Below, in pieces: positions 6,390 to 12,549 of a DNA stretch of 12,571 nucleotides. A model generated the notes under the pieces. It did not search any database. It was not told where the DNA came from and saw only the letters and a program-made list of their open reading frames with translations. Made by a program: the position numbers and the translations under genes. This DNA is from Syntrophomonadaceae bacterium (GTDB taxonomy: Bacteria; Bacillota_D; Dethiobacteria; DTU022), in assembly GCA_003562605.1 (NCBI GenBank), contig PWUG01000318.1, positions 1 through 12,571 of the forward strand, written 5' to 3'. Positions within the stretch are counted from its first letter, which is position 1, and each line of letters starts with the position of its first letter.

Positions 6390-8285
6390 CTATTGCTCCT
6401 TTCCGGCATCTCTCATGCTGTAACCGCCCATTGTTTCGACAAGCTGCTGGAAGTCCCGATCGCTGATAATTTCCAGCAAAGTTTTTGCTTCGGGACTGTT
6501 GTAAAAAGTATCGTCCATAAGCAGGTCATAACGTTCTTCGACCAGGGGTACAAAGTCAAGTTCGAAGGCTTTAGCCGCCGGCAAGATCCCGAGCCCAATC
6601 CGGGCCGTTCCGGCTGCCACGGCGGCGGCAACATTTAGATGGGTATGCTCTTCGCGTTCGTAACCGTAAATCTGATTCCGTGAAAGGCCTGCCTCCTTCA
6701 GCAGGTAATCAAAAAGAATGCGGGTCCCGGCCCCTTTCTGGCGGTTAATAAAACTGAGCTTTAAATCGGCCAGCTGTTCAATCTTTTCTACCTTGTCGGG
6801 ATTGCCTTTGGGGACAATCCAGCCCTGCATCCTGTAAGCCAGGTTTATTAGGTGGATTTTTTGATCGGGGAGGAGCTTCCTGATATAAGGCCGGTTATAG
6901 TCCTTTGTTTCGGGGTCGAAAAGGTGCACCCCGGCCAGGTGAGCCTGGCCGCGCCCGACGGCGGCAATTCCACCCATACTGCCCAGATGTGCCGATGAAA
7001 GGCTCATTTTCGAGTCGCGTTCTTTCAGGGCTGTTCCCAAAAGATCGATGATCAGGTCGTGACTTCCGGCAGCCAGCAGATTGTGGCGCAGTTCGTTCCG
7101 TGGACGGTACAGCTCGATATCTACCGTCTCACCCTGCTCGAAGCCAAGCGAATTGACCGGAATAACCAGCAGACCGTCGGCCCTTACCAGCGACATCGTT
7201 ACACCGGCGCCACGAGTCAGGGGGTTGGCGATATAGCGGCCTCCGACATGTCCCACCGTCATCCGCACAAATTCTTCAACACCTATTTCCGATACAATTC
7301 TTCGGCCGAGAGTCACTTCCAATTTTTCGCGCTGCGGGGTTGGCAGTCCCAGGTAGCGGTAAATCAAGGGCTGCACGAACCATTCAAGGCTCAGGTAGGC
7401 TGAAACCGGGTACCCCGGCAGGCCGATTACCGGTTTAGTGTGGACCTTTCCCAGGATTGTCGGTTTGCCGGGGCGGGTAGCCACCCCGTGTAAAAAAACT
7501 TCTCCCAGCTCTTCAATTACCGGGTAAGTATAATCTTTTTCTCCGGCCGAAGATCCGGCATTGATTATAGCAAGGTCCGATTCTTCCAGGGCGGCTGTAA
7601 GCGCTTCCCCGATCAGTTCCGGATCATCGGACACAATAGGTTTAATTACCGGCTCGGCGCCCCATTCATGTAAGTAAGCAGCGATAACCGTGCTGTTAAA
7701 ATCCGGGACACTGCCCCTTTTTCGTTTCCCGCCGGGATCGACCACTTCAGTTCCGCTGGGGATGATCGTTACCCTTGGTCTGGCCAGCAGTGCAACTTCT
7801 GTAATACCGGCGGCGAGCAGGGCGCCCAGATCGGGAGGTCTCAGGCGGTGCCTGGCGGGTACAATCAATTCTCCGGCAACCACATCTTCACCTACAGCAC
7901 GGATGTGCTGCCAGGGGGTTGCCGGGGCAAGAATTTCGACATAGTTATCTTCAAGTATTTGAATATCTTCAATTTTAATTACAGCATCAAACCCGTCAGG
8001 CAGTGGACCGCCAGTGTTAATATATTGGAAACTATTTTCCGGTTCCAGTTTGAGGGGATTTTGGTCGGAGGCACTGAAAGTATTCTCAGCCTGCACGGCA
8101 ATACCGTCCATTGCAGCAGCATGGTAACCGGGCATAGAAAGAAGGGCAAAAACAGGTTCGGCTGTTACCCGGCCCAATGAACCTGTTACCGCTTCAACTT
8201 CGGTGCGGCGGGGTATCTCCACAGCAGCTAAAAATTTTTCCAGTGCTTCCTCGCGAAGGGTATTGCTCAGGTATACCTTTCTCAT
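6390..8285 (-). CDS. MoeA fused to PBP-like (LysR-substrate-binding-type) domain, metal insertion into molybdopterin
   Basis: A 631-residue protein. Residues 1 to about 395 are MoeA, molybdopterin molybdenumtransferase: MPGYHAAAMDGIAV (51-64), TGGPLPDGFDAVIKIED (91-107), GEDVVAGE (132-139), NAGSSAGEKDYT (242-253), RPGKPTILG (271-279) and GLPGYPVSAY (288-297). Residues about 400-625 are a periplasmic-binding-protein-fold domain in a cytoplasmic setting (no signal peptide), including GSMGGIAAVGRGQAHLAGVH, GWIVPKGNP and INRQKGAGTR (513-522). It matches the known MoeA-PBP-like architecture of Clostridia and archaea, where a role in sensing or binding a metal oxyanion has been suggested but not settled. 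Compared with the neighbouring MoeA, SGDEL is replaced by SGTEV (177-181), MDGYAV by MDGIAV and the usual N of LPGNPVS by Y, so the two paralogues have diverged. The ATG at 8285 has GGAGGT upstream; the gap after moeA is 16 nt. Confidence 0.93.
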   Translation of the reverse strand: MRKVYLSNTLREEALEKFLAAVEIPRRTEVEAVTGSLGRVTAEPVFALLSMPGYHAAAMDGIAVQAENTFSASDQNPLKLEPENSFQYINTGGPLPDGFDAVIKIEDIQILEDNYVEILAPATPWQHIRAVGEDVVAGELIVPARHRLRPPDLGALLAAGITEVALLARPRVTIIPSGTEVVDPGGKRKRGSVPDFNSTVIAAYLHEWGAEPVIKPIVSDDPELIGEALTAALEESDLAIINAGSSAGEKDYTYPVIEELGEVFLHGVATRPGKPTILGKVHTKPVIGLPGYPVSAYLSLEWFVQPLIYRYLGLPTPQREKLEVTLGRRIVSEIGVEEFVRMTVGHVGGRYIANPLTRGAGVTMSLVRADGLLVIPVNSLGFEQGETVDIELYRPRNELRHNLLAAGSHDLIIDLLGTALKERDSKMSLSSAHLGSMGGIAAVGRGQAHLAGVHLFDPETKDYNRPYIRKLLPDQKIHLINLAYRMQGWIVPKGNPDKVEKIEQLADLKLSFINRQKGAGTRILFDYLLKEAGLSRNQIYGYEREEHTHLNVAAAVAAGTARIGLGILPAAKAFELDFVPLVEERYDLLMDDTFYNSPEAKTLLEIISDRDFQQLVETMGGYSMRDAGKEQ

Positions 8286-8301
8286 TGACTACCTCCAAAT
8301 A

Positions 8302-9528
8302 CTAGTCCCATATAGAAATTTCCACCATCTCTCCAGTGTTGAGGCCTTCTTTTTCTGATGGCACAACCAGCAGCCCGTCAGCTTCAGACAGGGTGCGCAG
8401 CATGCCCGAGCGGCCGAAAACAGGAACAGCACTTAAGCCTTCTGCGGTTTCTTTCAGCCTGATTCGCACATAGTCGGTGCGCCCGGAGCGAGATGGAACA
8501 TTACGGGCTAAAACCGCTTTTACAGTTGGCGTGAAAATCTTTTCCCCCCGCCCGGCCAGACGGTCAATAATCGCTTTGCCGAATATGGCAAAAATATTTA
8601 AGGCTGATACAGGATGCCCGGGCAGGCCGAGCACCGGTTTGCCGGCGCAGTTTGCTAACAGGGTTGGTTTGCCCGGTTGAATCGATATGCCTTCTACCAG
8701 CAGACCCGGTTTACCCAATTCCTGCATCGTGCGAGCGGTATAATCACGGCTGCCAACTGAACTGCCTCCTGAGAAAACAATCAGGTCGGTTTCTTTAAGC
8801 ATGGCCTTGCTTTTCTCCAGGAATATTTCAAAATGATCGGGTAAAATTCCGCCATATTTAACTGCAGCGCCGCTCTGTTCCGCAAGATAAAGAAGAGCCG
8901 GAGCATTGCTATCCCTGATTTGGCCGGGCTCAAGGTGGGGATTGCTATAGTTGACAAGTTCATCTCCGCTGGAAAAAAAACCGACAACCGGTCTCCGGTA
9001 TACTTCAACCAAAGTAATACCGAGCGAAGCGAGCATACCGATTTCAGGGGCACGAAGTTTATGCCCCTTGAGCAGAGCGGTGTCATCTTTCTTAAGGTCT
9101 TCACCGCGGTGAATAACGTTTTCACCAGGTGCCACCTGGCGAAAGCCCTGGACCATTGTACCGGTTAGATCTGTATCTTCAATCATGATTACTGCATCGG
9201 CGCCCCCGGGCAGCATTCCGCCGGTATGCACCAAGCAGCACTGACCAATTTTTATAGGCGGTGCCGCTTTACCCATCATTACTTCACCTGCATATTCCAA
9301 AATGGCAGGTATTCCTTCGCCGGCGCCAAATGTATCCCTGGCATTTACGGCATAACCGTCAACAGTGGAGCGGTTAAAACCGGGTACATCCTCCGGCACT
9401 TTAATCGTTTCAGCCAGGCAGCGTCCGCCGGTTTTTTCCAGGGATAGCTTTTCGCTATCCAGCGGTTCAAACTGTTCAACAATCATCCTTAATACATCTT
9501 CAGGGCTGGTAACCCTCATTAATTTCAT
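8302..9528 (-). CDS. moeA: Molybdopterin molybdenumtransferase MoeA
   Basis: A 408-residue MoeA that inserts molybdate or tungstate into adenylylated molybdopterin. Motifs: PGFNRSTVDGYAV (49-61), HTGGMLPGGADAVIMIED (101-118), GEDLKKDD (142-149), SSGDEL (186-191), RDSN (205-208), SGGSSVGSRDY (253-263), QPGKPTLL (284-291) and GLPGHPVSA (301-309), followed by the C-terminal domain ending ADGLLVVP...EMVEISIW. It is the first gene behind the riboswitch leader. The ATG at 9528 is chosen because GAGGTG (9539-9534) lies 5 nt away and MKLMRVTSPEDV is a normal MoeA N-terminus; the out-of-frame ATG at 9532 leads to a stop within 11 codons. With the second MoeA immediately downstream, one may favour molybdenum and the other tungsten; the sequence does not say which. 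Confidence 0.95.
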   Translation of the reverse strand: MKLMRVTSPEDVLRMIVEQFEPLDSEKLSLEKTGGRCLAETIKVPEDVPGFNRSTVDGYAVNARDTFGAGEGIPAILEYAGEVMMGKAAPPIKIGQCCLVHTGGMLPGGADAVIMIEDTDLTGTMVQGFRQVAPGENVIHRGEDLKKDDTALLKGHKLRAPEIGMLASLGITLVEVYRRPVVGFFSSGDELVNYSNPHLEPGQIRDSNAPALLYLAEQSGAAVKYGGILPDHFEIFLEKSKAMLKETDLIVFSGGSSVGSRDYTARTMQELGKPGLLVEGISIQPGKPTLLANCAGKPVLGLPGHPVSALNIFAIFGKAIIDRLAGRGEKIFTPTVKAVLARNVPSRSGRTDYVRIRLKETAEGLSAVPVFGRSGMLRTLSEADGLLVVPSEKEGLNTGEMVEISIWD

Positions 9529-9556
9529 TCATACACCTCGTATCAAAATGCTTAAG

Positions 9557-9583
9557 CCGGACGTCAGAATGCCAGTGATCCGG
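9557..9583 (-). other. Hairpin in the distal moeA leader
   Basis: On the minus strand CCGGA (9583-9579) pairs with TCCGG (9561-9557), with a further TCA/TGA pairing inside. It lies just before the moeA ribosome binding site and is not followed by a T tract, so it is more likely a translational or spacer structure than a terminator. Confidence 0.35.
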
Positions 9584-9614
9584 AAAACCCAATAATTGAG
9601 GCAATCTGCCAGGC

Positions 9615-9660
9615 CGTGTATTGTTTAGATCGCCAGTTGGCTGTATTTTACCAACACACG
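9615..9660 (-). other. Extended stem-loop in the moeA leader
   Basis: On the minus strand CGTGTGTT (9660-9653) pairs with AATACACG (9622-9615) over 8 bp including one G-U, and a small GCC-AACT-GGC hairpin lies inside. It is downstream of the riboswitch aptamer and hairpin and not explained by them. It may be part of the expression platform or a separate element. Confidence 0.35.
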
Positions 9661-9674
9661 AGGGGATACACATA

Positions 9675-9708
9675 TAAAGCCGCGCCTCCTGTTGCAAGAA
9701 AACGCGGC
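9675..9708 (-). terminator. Hairpin after the aptamer, possible riboswitch-controlled terminator
   Basis: On the minus strand GCCGCG (9708-9703) pairs perfectly with CGCGGC (9684-9679), followed by TTTATAT. The stem is GC-rich and sits where an expression-platform terminator would be, 10 nt after the aptamer, but the T tract is short and interrupted, so termination may be weak or only a pause. Confidence 0.5.
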
Positions 9709-9718
9709 CTGATGGCAT

Positions 9719-9816
9719 AGTCTCCTTTCCAATTGCGGGAGGCGGGGGGATTTCTCCCCCAACCCAGGCCTTTCACCATAGCCGGTAATCAGCAGTAGGT
9801 GAAAAGGCTCGGAGTC
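9719..9816 (-). ncRNA. Moco/Tuco-type riboswitch aptamer (Moco RNA motif)
   Basis: The minus-strand leader of the cofactor operon reads GACTCCGAGCC and folds as follows. P1: CTCC (9814-9811) with GGAG (9725-9722). Long arm: GCCTTTTCACC (9808-9798) with GGTGAAAGGC (9777-9768), tipped by GCTG (9793-9790) / CGGC. A second arm, GGGGGA (9760-9755) / TCCCCC (9750-9745), is capped by the GNRA tetraloop GAAA (9754-9751). CCTACTG (9799-9793) and TATGG (9780-9776) form a near match to the 11-nt GAAA-tetraloop receptor. A GNRA loop docking into a receptor, next to Moco biosynthesis genes, is the hallmark of the Moco RNA family, which represses or activates such operons according to molybdenum or tungsten cofactor level. 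I cannot decide between the Moco and tungsten-cofactor subtypes by eye. Confidence 0.85.
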
Positions 9817-9838
9817 TGTTATTAAATATATTAACAAC

Positions 9839-9867
9839 ATTATATCACATCTTTGTTAATACGGGAA
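9839..9867 (-). promoter_or_regulatory. Probable promoter of the cofactor operon
   Basis: On the minus strand a perfect TATAAT lies at 9844-9839. The -35 at 17-nt spacing, TTCCCG (9867-9862), is poor. Initiation near 9832 would put the start about 15 nt ahead of the riboswitch aptamer, as expected. The promoter overlaps the last codons of the CHR-family gene, so read-through from that unit may also contribute. Confidence 0.6.
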
Positions 9868-10386
9868 TAAGAGGAGGCCGAGGATTGCCCCGGCGGCAAT
9901 AAAGTAGAGCGGGCTGACCTGGCGCAGCAAACTGGCAATTAAGAGGGCTGCAAAAATTAAGGTGGTCGGTATATCAATTATTGCCGTCTGCCCCAGCGTA
10001 AATGAAGCCAGCAGGATCAGGGCCACGAGTGCTGAACGCAGGCCGTTGATAAAGTTTTGAGCGCCGGGGTTCTGTATAATTTTAATCAATACACGCGATA
10101 ACAGCAGCAGCAGGACCAGTGAAGGTGTAATGACTCCCAAAGTAGCAATCAACGAGCCGGCGAGGCCTCCCATGATATAACCGATAAATGTGGCAGCATT
10201 AATTGAAATCGGGCCGGGCGTCATTTCAGCGACGGCAATAATATCAAGAAACTCCGAGGCGCTCAGCCAACCGTGCACAGTGATTACTTCCGCCTCCATC
10301 AGCGGAATCATGGCATAACCGCCGCCGATGGTAAAAAGGCCTACTTTTAAAAATGACCAGTATAGTGAAAACAGAATAGCAGCCAC
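9856..10386 (-). CDS. CHR-family (chromate transporter-like) membrane protein, second half
   Basis: A 176-residue integral membrane protein with about five to six hydrophobic segments. The CHR signature FLKVGLFTIGGGYAMIP (12-28) and the family motif MTPGPISINAATFIGY (55-70) are intact. Short-chain CHR proteins act as pairs of antiparallel halves; the substrate of anaerobe homologues is usually unproven despite the chromate name. The frame is open further upstream, but GTG at 10386-10384 is chosen: GGAGG lies 8 nt before it, and the G of its start codon is also the last base of the TAG stop of the first half (TAGTG), so translation is coupled. The TAA stop at 9858-9856 lies within the promoter of the cofactor operon. 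Confidence 0.88.
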   Translation of the reverse strand: MAAILFSLYWSFLKVGLFTIGGGYAMIPLMEAEVITVHGWLSASEFLDIIAVAEMTPGPISINAATFIGYIMGGLAGSLIATLGVITPSLVLLLLLSRVLIKIIQNPGAQNFINGLRSALVALILLASFTLGQTAIIDIPTTLIFAALLIASLLRQVSPLYFIAAGAILGLLLFPY

Positions 10387-10955
10387 TACCAGCACCTCCC
10401 CCGGCACACTACTAACCCGGCTGTGCCCCCGACCAGGAGGACAAGGATTGGGTGGATTTGAGTAATAATAGCAAGAACCAGGAGGGCTACGCAAAGAATA
10501 ATCCCGATCCAGCCTTTTAAAATATCGCGCCCCATTTTTACTGCAGCAGCAGCAATTAAGGCAACAACTGCCGGCCTTAGTCCGTAAAAAACAGCCTGTA
10601 CATAATCATTGTCTCGCAAGAGGGGATATAAATATGCTGCAATAGAAAGTAGTATTATTACTGACGGTGCAGTAACACCCAGGGCACCAATCAATCCGCC
10701 GGGAATACCGCGCAGGCGGATGCCGATTTGTATTGCGCTATTTAAAGCCAACTGGCCGGGCAACCCCTGGGTAACAATAAGGATGTCGGCGAATTCTTTT
10801 TGGCTCACCCACTTCTTTCTTTCAACTACTTCCTGCTGAATTACCGGCAAAATGGCATAACCGCCCCCAAAAGTAAAAGCGCCCACTTTTAAAAACGTGA
10901 GCAGAATTGACCACAGTGATTCACTGTTTTGTTCTTTAGTATGATGAAACGACAA
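10386..10955 (-). CDS. CHR-family (chromate transporter-like) membrane protein, first half
   Basis: A 189-residue integral membrane protein, partner of the following half-size CHR protein. FLKVGAFTFGGGYAILP (21-37) is the CHR signature. The second motif reads VTQGLPGQLALNSA (61-74), the divergent form typical of one of the two paired halves, in place of the TPGPISINAA of the other. Hydrophobic segments follow to the C-terminus, which ends in a short basic RGRCW tail. The start is TTG at 10955-10953, with GAGGA about 6 nt upstream; no ATG or GTG fits better. It begins 30 nt after the marR stop, so the three genes look like one operon. Confidence 0.85.
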   Translation of the reverse strand: MSFHHTKEQNSESLWSILLTFLKVGAFTFGGGYAILPVIQQEVVERKKWVSQKEFADILIVTQGLPGQLALNSAIQIGIRLRGIPGGLIGALGVTAPSVIILLSIAAYLYPLLRDNDYVQAVFYGLRPAVVALIAAAAVKMGRDILKGWIGIILCVALLVLAIITQIHPILVLLVGGTAGLVVCRGRCW

Positions 10956-10985
10956 AAGCTGTCCTCACTTTCCTTAAGGGCAGAA

Positions 10986-11477
10986 TCATTTGAGGTTGCT
11001 GTTATTCTCAAGCGGCTCTCTCGAATGCGCCAAATCTTCAAATACACGAATTACTGACTGCAATGAAGTGATCAGGTTTTCTCTTTCGGATTGCTCCAGG
11101 TGCTGAGCAAGGTTATTGAAACGAAAAGAGCGTCTTTCAAACACCAGGCGCGCAAGCTGCCTGCCATAAGAAGTCAGGGTTACGCGCACTACCCGGCGGT
11201 CTTTTTCATCACCGCGTCTTTTGACCAGGTTAAGATTAACCAAGCGGTTTACAAGACGTGTTGCGGCACTTTCAGCGAGGTATATTTCCGAGCTTAGTTT
11301 GCCCATGGTTAGATCATCATGAAAATAGAGCACCAATAGAGCGTTAATCTGGCTTGGCGTAATGCCCAGTCCGGTCAGCTCACGGTTTTCTTCGGCATTT
11401 AAGTAGTGCATCAGCTTGGGAAAGATAGCTTGAATGGCGGCTGTGAACTTATCTACTTCACGATACTCACTGCTCAT
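10986..11477 (-). CDS. MarR-family transcriptional regulator
   Basis: A 163-residue winged-helix repressor-type protein. LGITPSQINALLVLYFHDDLTMGKLSSEIYLAESAATRLVNRLVNLNLVKRRGDEKDRRVVRVTLTSYG (roughly 38-106) carries the helix-turn-helix, the wing with the conserved DRR, and the LTxxG segment that follows it; flanking helices would form the dimer interface. A frame opening exists at 11501, but the ATG at 11477 is preferred because AAGGAGT (11491-11485) lies 7 nt upstream. It heads the operon with the two CHR halves and probably controls it and itself; the ligand is unknown. It might also act on the back-to-back promoter of the MEMO-like gene. Confidence 0.9.
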   Translation of the reverse strand: MSSEYREVDKFTAAIQAIFPKLMHYLNAEENRELTGLGITPSQINALLVLYFHDDLTMGKLSSEIYLAESAATRLVNRLVNLNLVKRRGDEKDRRVVRVTLTSYGRQLARLVFERRSFRFNNLAQHLEQSERENLITSLQSVIRVFEDLAHSREPLENNSNLK

Positions 11478-11530
11478 TTTCAGTACTCCTTGTAATAACA
11501 TCCTGCCAAAAAACCATATCGGCTGATCAT

Positions 11531-11559
11531 AGGTTAGGCCATTTGCATAAACATGTCAA
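11531..11559 (-). promoter_or_regulatory. Promoter of the marR-CHR operon
   Basis: On the minus strand a perfect TTGACA (11559-11554) is followed after 17 nt by TAACCT (11536-11531), a weak -10. An imperfect inverted repeat, ATGTTTA-TGCAAAT, lies in the spacer and could be a MarR operator, but the match is poor. Confidence 0.6.
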
Positions 11560-11576
11560 GTTGTGCTGCAGAGGAT

Positions 11577-11605
11577 TTGTTCACTGCCTTACTATTTGAT
11601 ATACT
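11577..11605 (+). promoter_or_regulatory. Promoter of the MEMO-like gene
   Basis: TTGTTC (11577-11582) and TATACT (11600-11605) are 17 nt apart, with TGA ahead of the -10 giving an extended -10. The -35 is only 17 nt from the -35 of the divergent marR promoter, so one regulator could act on both. The leader (about 11612-11694) holds a small GGCCG/CGGCC hairpin (11628-11646) and nothing else I recognise. Confidence 0.6.
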
Positions 11606-11694
11606 TTAGTCAGGTATTTACTCCAATGGCCGGAGCTCAAACGGCCTCATTATCTTTACCATTTGGGTCTCCGTACAGAAGGCAGGTGTTTTCA

Positions 11695-12549
11695 ATGCTT
11701 TCGATTATCGGTATCTCCCCGCATCCTCCAATAATTATTCCTGAAATTGGTCGTGAAAGGTTAAGTGAAGCCCAGCAGACTGTAGATGGTATGAAGCTGT
11801 TGAGCAAACGCATCAAAGAAGCAGATCCGGAACTGCTGGTTGTAATTACACCACACGGCCAGATTTTACCGGAAGGACCTGCAGTACTTACCCAGGATCA
11901 GTTAACAGGAGATTTTGGGCAGTTCGGGTTTTCGGATATCGGCATAACCGTACAAACTGACCGGCAGCTCATAGATTTGCTCGTGGAAGAAGCTTCGAGT
12001 GGGCCAATCAGGCCGGCGCTTATCGGTGATACCGATCACATTTTTCGAAAAGGAAAGGTTCTTGATCACGGAGCGATGGTGCCCCTTTACTACCTGCAAA
12101 AAGCCGGTGTCGTGATTCCCTGCGTCCATATCACTATCAGTTTTCAGCCTTATCGTCAACTTTACCAGTTTGGCGGTGCTCTTAGAAAAGCTGTTGATAG
12201 GAGAGGTGTGCCCACTGCGGTTATAACCAGTGGGGACTTATCCCACCGCCTGACCCGCGGCGCTCCGGCCGGGTTTAATCCCCATGGTATTGAATTCGAT
12301 CACCGCCTGGTCAGGTTGCTGCGCGAGGGGCGGGTCGAAGCTATCCTCGAATTTGATCAGCAGTTGGTTGAAGAAGCCGGAGAATGCGGTCTGCGCTCTT
12401 TTGTTATTGGCCTTGGCATGCTAGACGGTGAAAATTTTAAAACCGAGATAATATCCTATGAAGGACCTTTTGGGGTTGGATACCTTGTGGCTGTTCTGCA
12501 TCCGGAACAAAACATCAATTCTTCCACCGGTGAAAGGGAGGTTTCTTAA
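11695..12549 (+). CDS. MEMO/LigB-like protein (AmmeMemoRadiSam system)
   Basis: A 284-residue protein of the class III extradiol dioxygenase-like / MEMO family. Candidate metal-site and family motifs are GISPHPPIIIPEIG (6-19, H10), VVITPHG (49-55, H54), DHGAMVPLYYL (124-134), ITSGDLSHR (177-185, H184) and EAGECG (227-232). Bacterial members are found with an AMMECR1 domain and a radical SAM protein in the AmmeMemoRadiSam group; the biochemical job is not established. The frame is open upstream to 11563, but the ATG at 11695 is chosen because MLSIIGISPHPP is where family homology starts and AGAAGGCAGG precedes it; the upstream start would also lie inside the promoter. The next gene begins immediately after the stop. 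Confidence 0.85.
   Translation: MLSIIGISPHPPIIIPEIGRERLSEAQQTVDGMKLLSKRIKEADPELLVVITPHGQILPEGPAVLTQDQLTGDFGQFGFSDIGITVQTDRQLIDLLVEEASSGPIRPALIGDTDHIFRKGKVLDHGAMVPLYYLQKAGVVIPCVHITISFQPYRQLYQFGGALRKAVDRRGVPTAVITSGDLSHRLTRGAPAGFNPHGIEFDHRLVRLLREGRVEAILEFDQQLVEEAGECGLRSFVIGLGMLDGENFKTEIISYEGPFGVGYLVAVLHPEQNINSSTGEREVS

Noticed and set aside
9625..9840. 71-codon minus-strand frame over the riboswitch
   Set aside because: It reads straight through the aptamer stems, has no ribosome binding site, and the structured RNA explains the sequence better.
10387..10494. Upstream extension of the second CHR half (start at 10494)
   Set aside because: The extra residues are Pro/Ser/Gly-rich, overlap the first half out of frame and do not resemble CHR N-termini; the GTG at 10386 has the ribosome binding site.
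11563..11694. N-terminal extension of the MEMO-like protein from 11563
   Set aside because: It would begin inside the promoter at 11577-11605, and family homology begins at the ATG at 11695.
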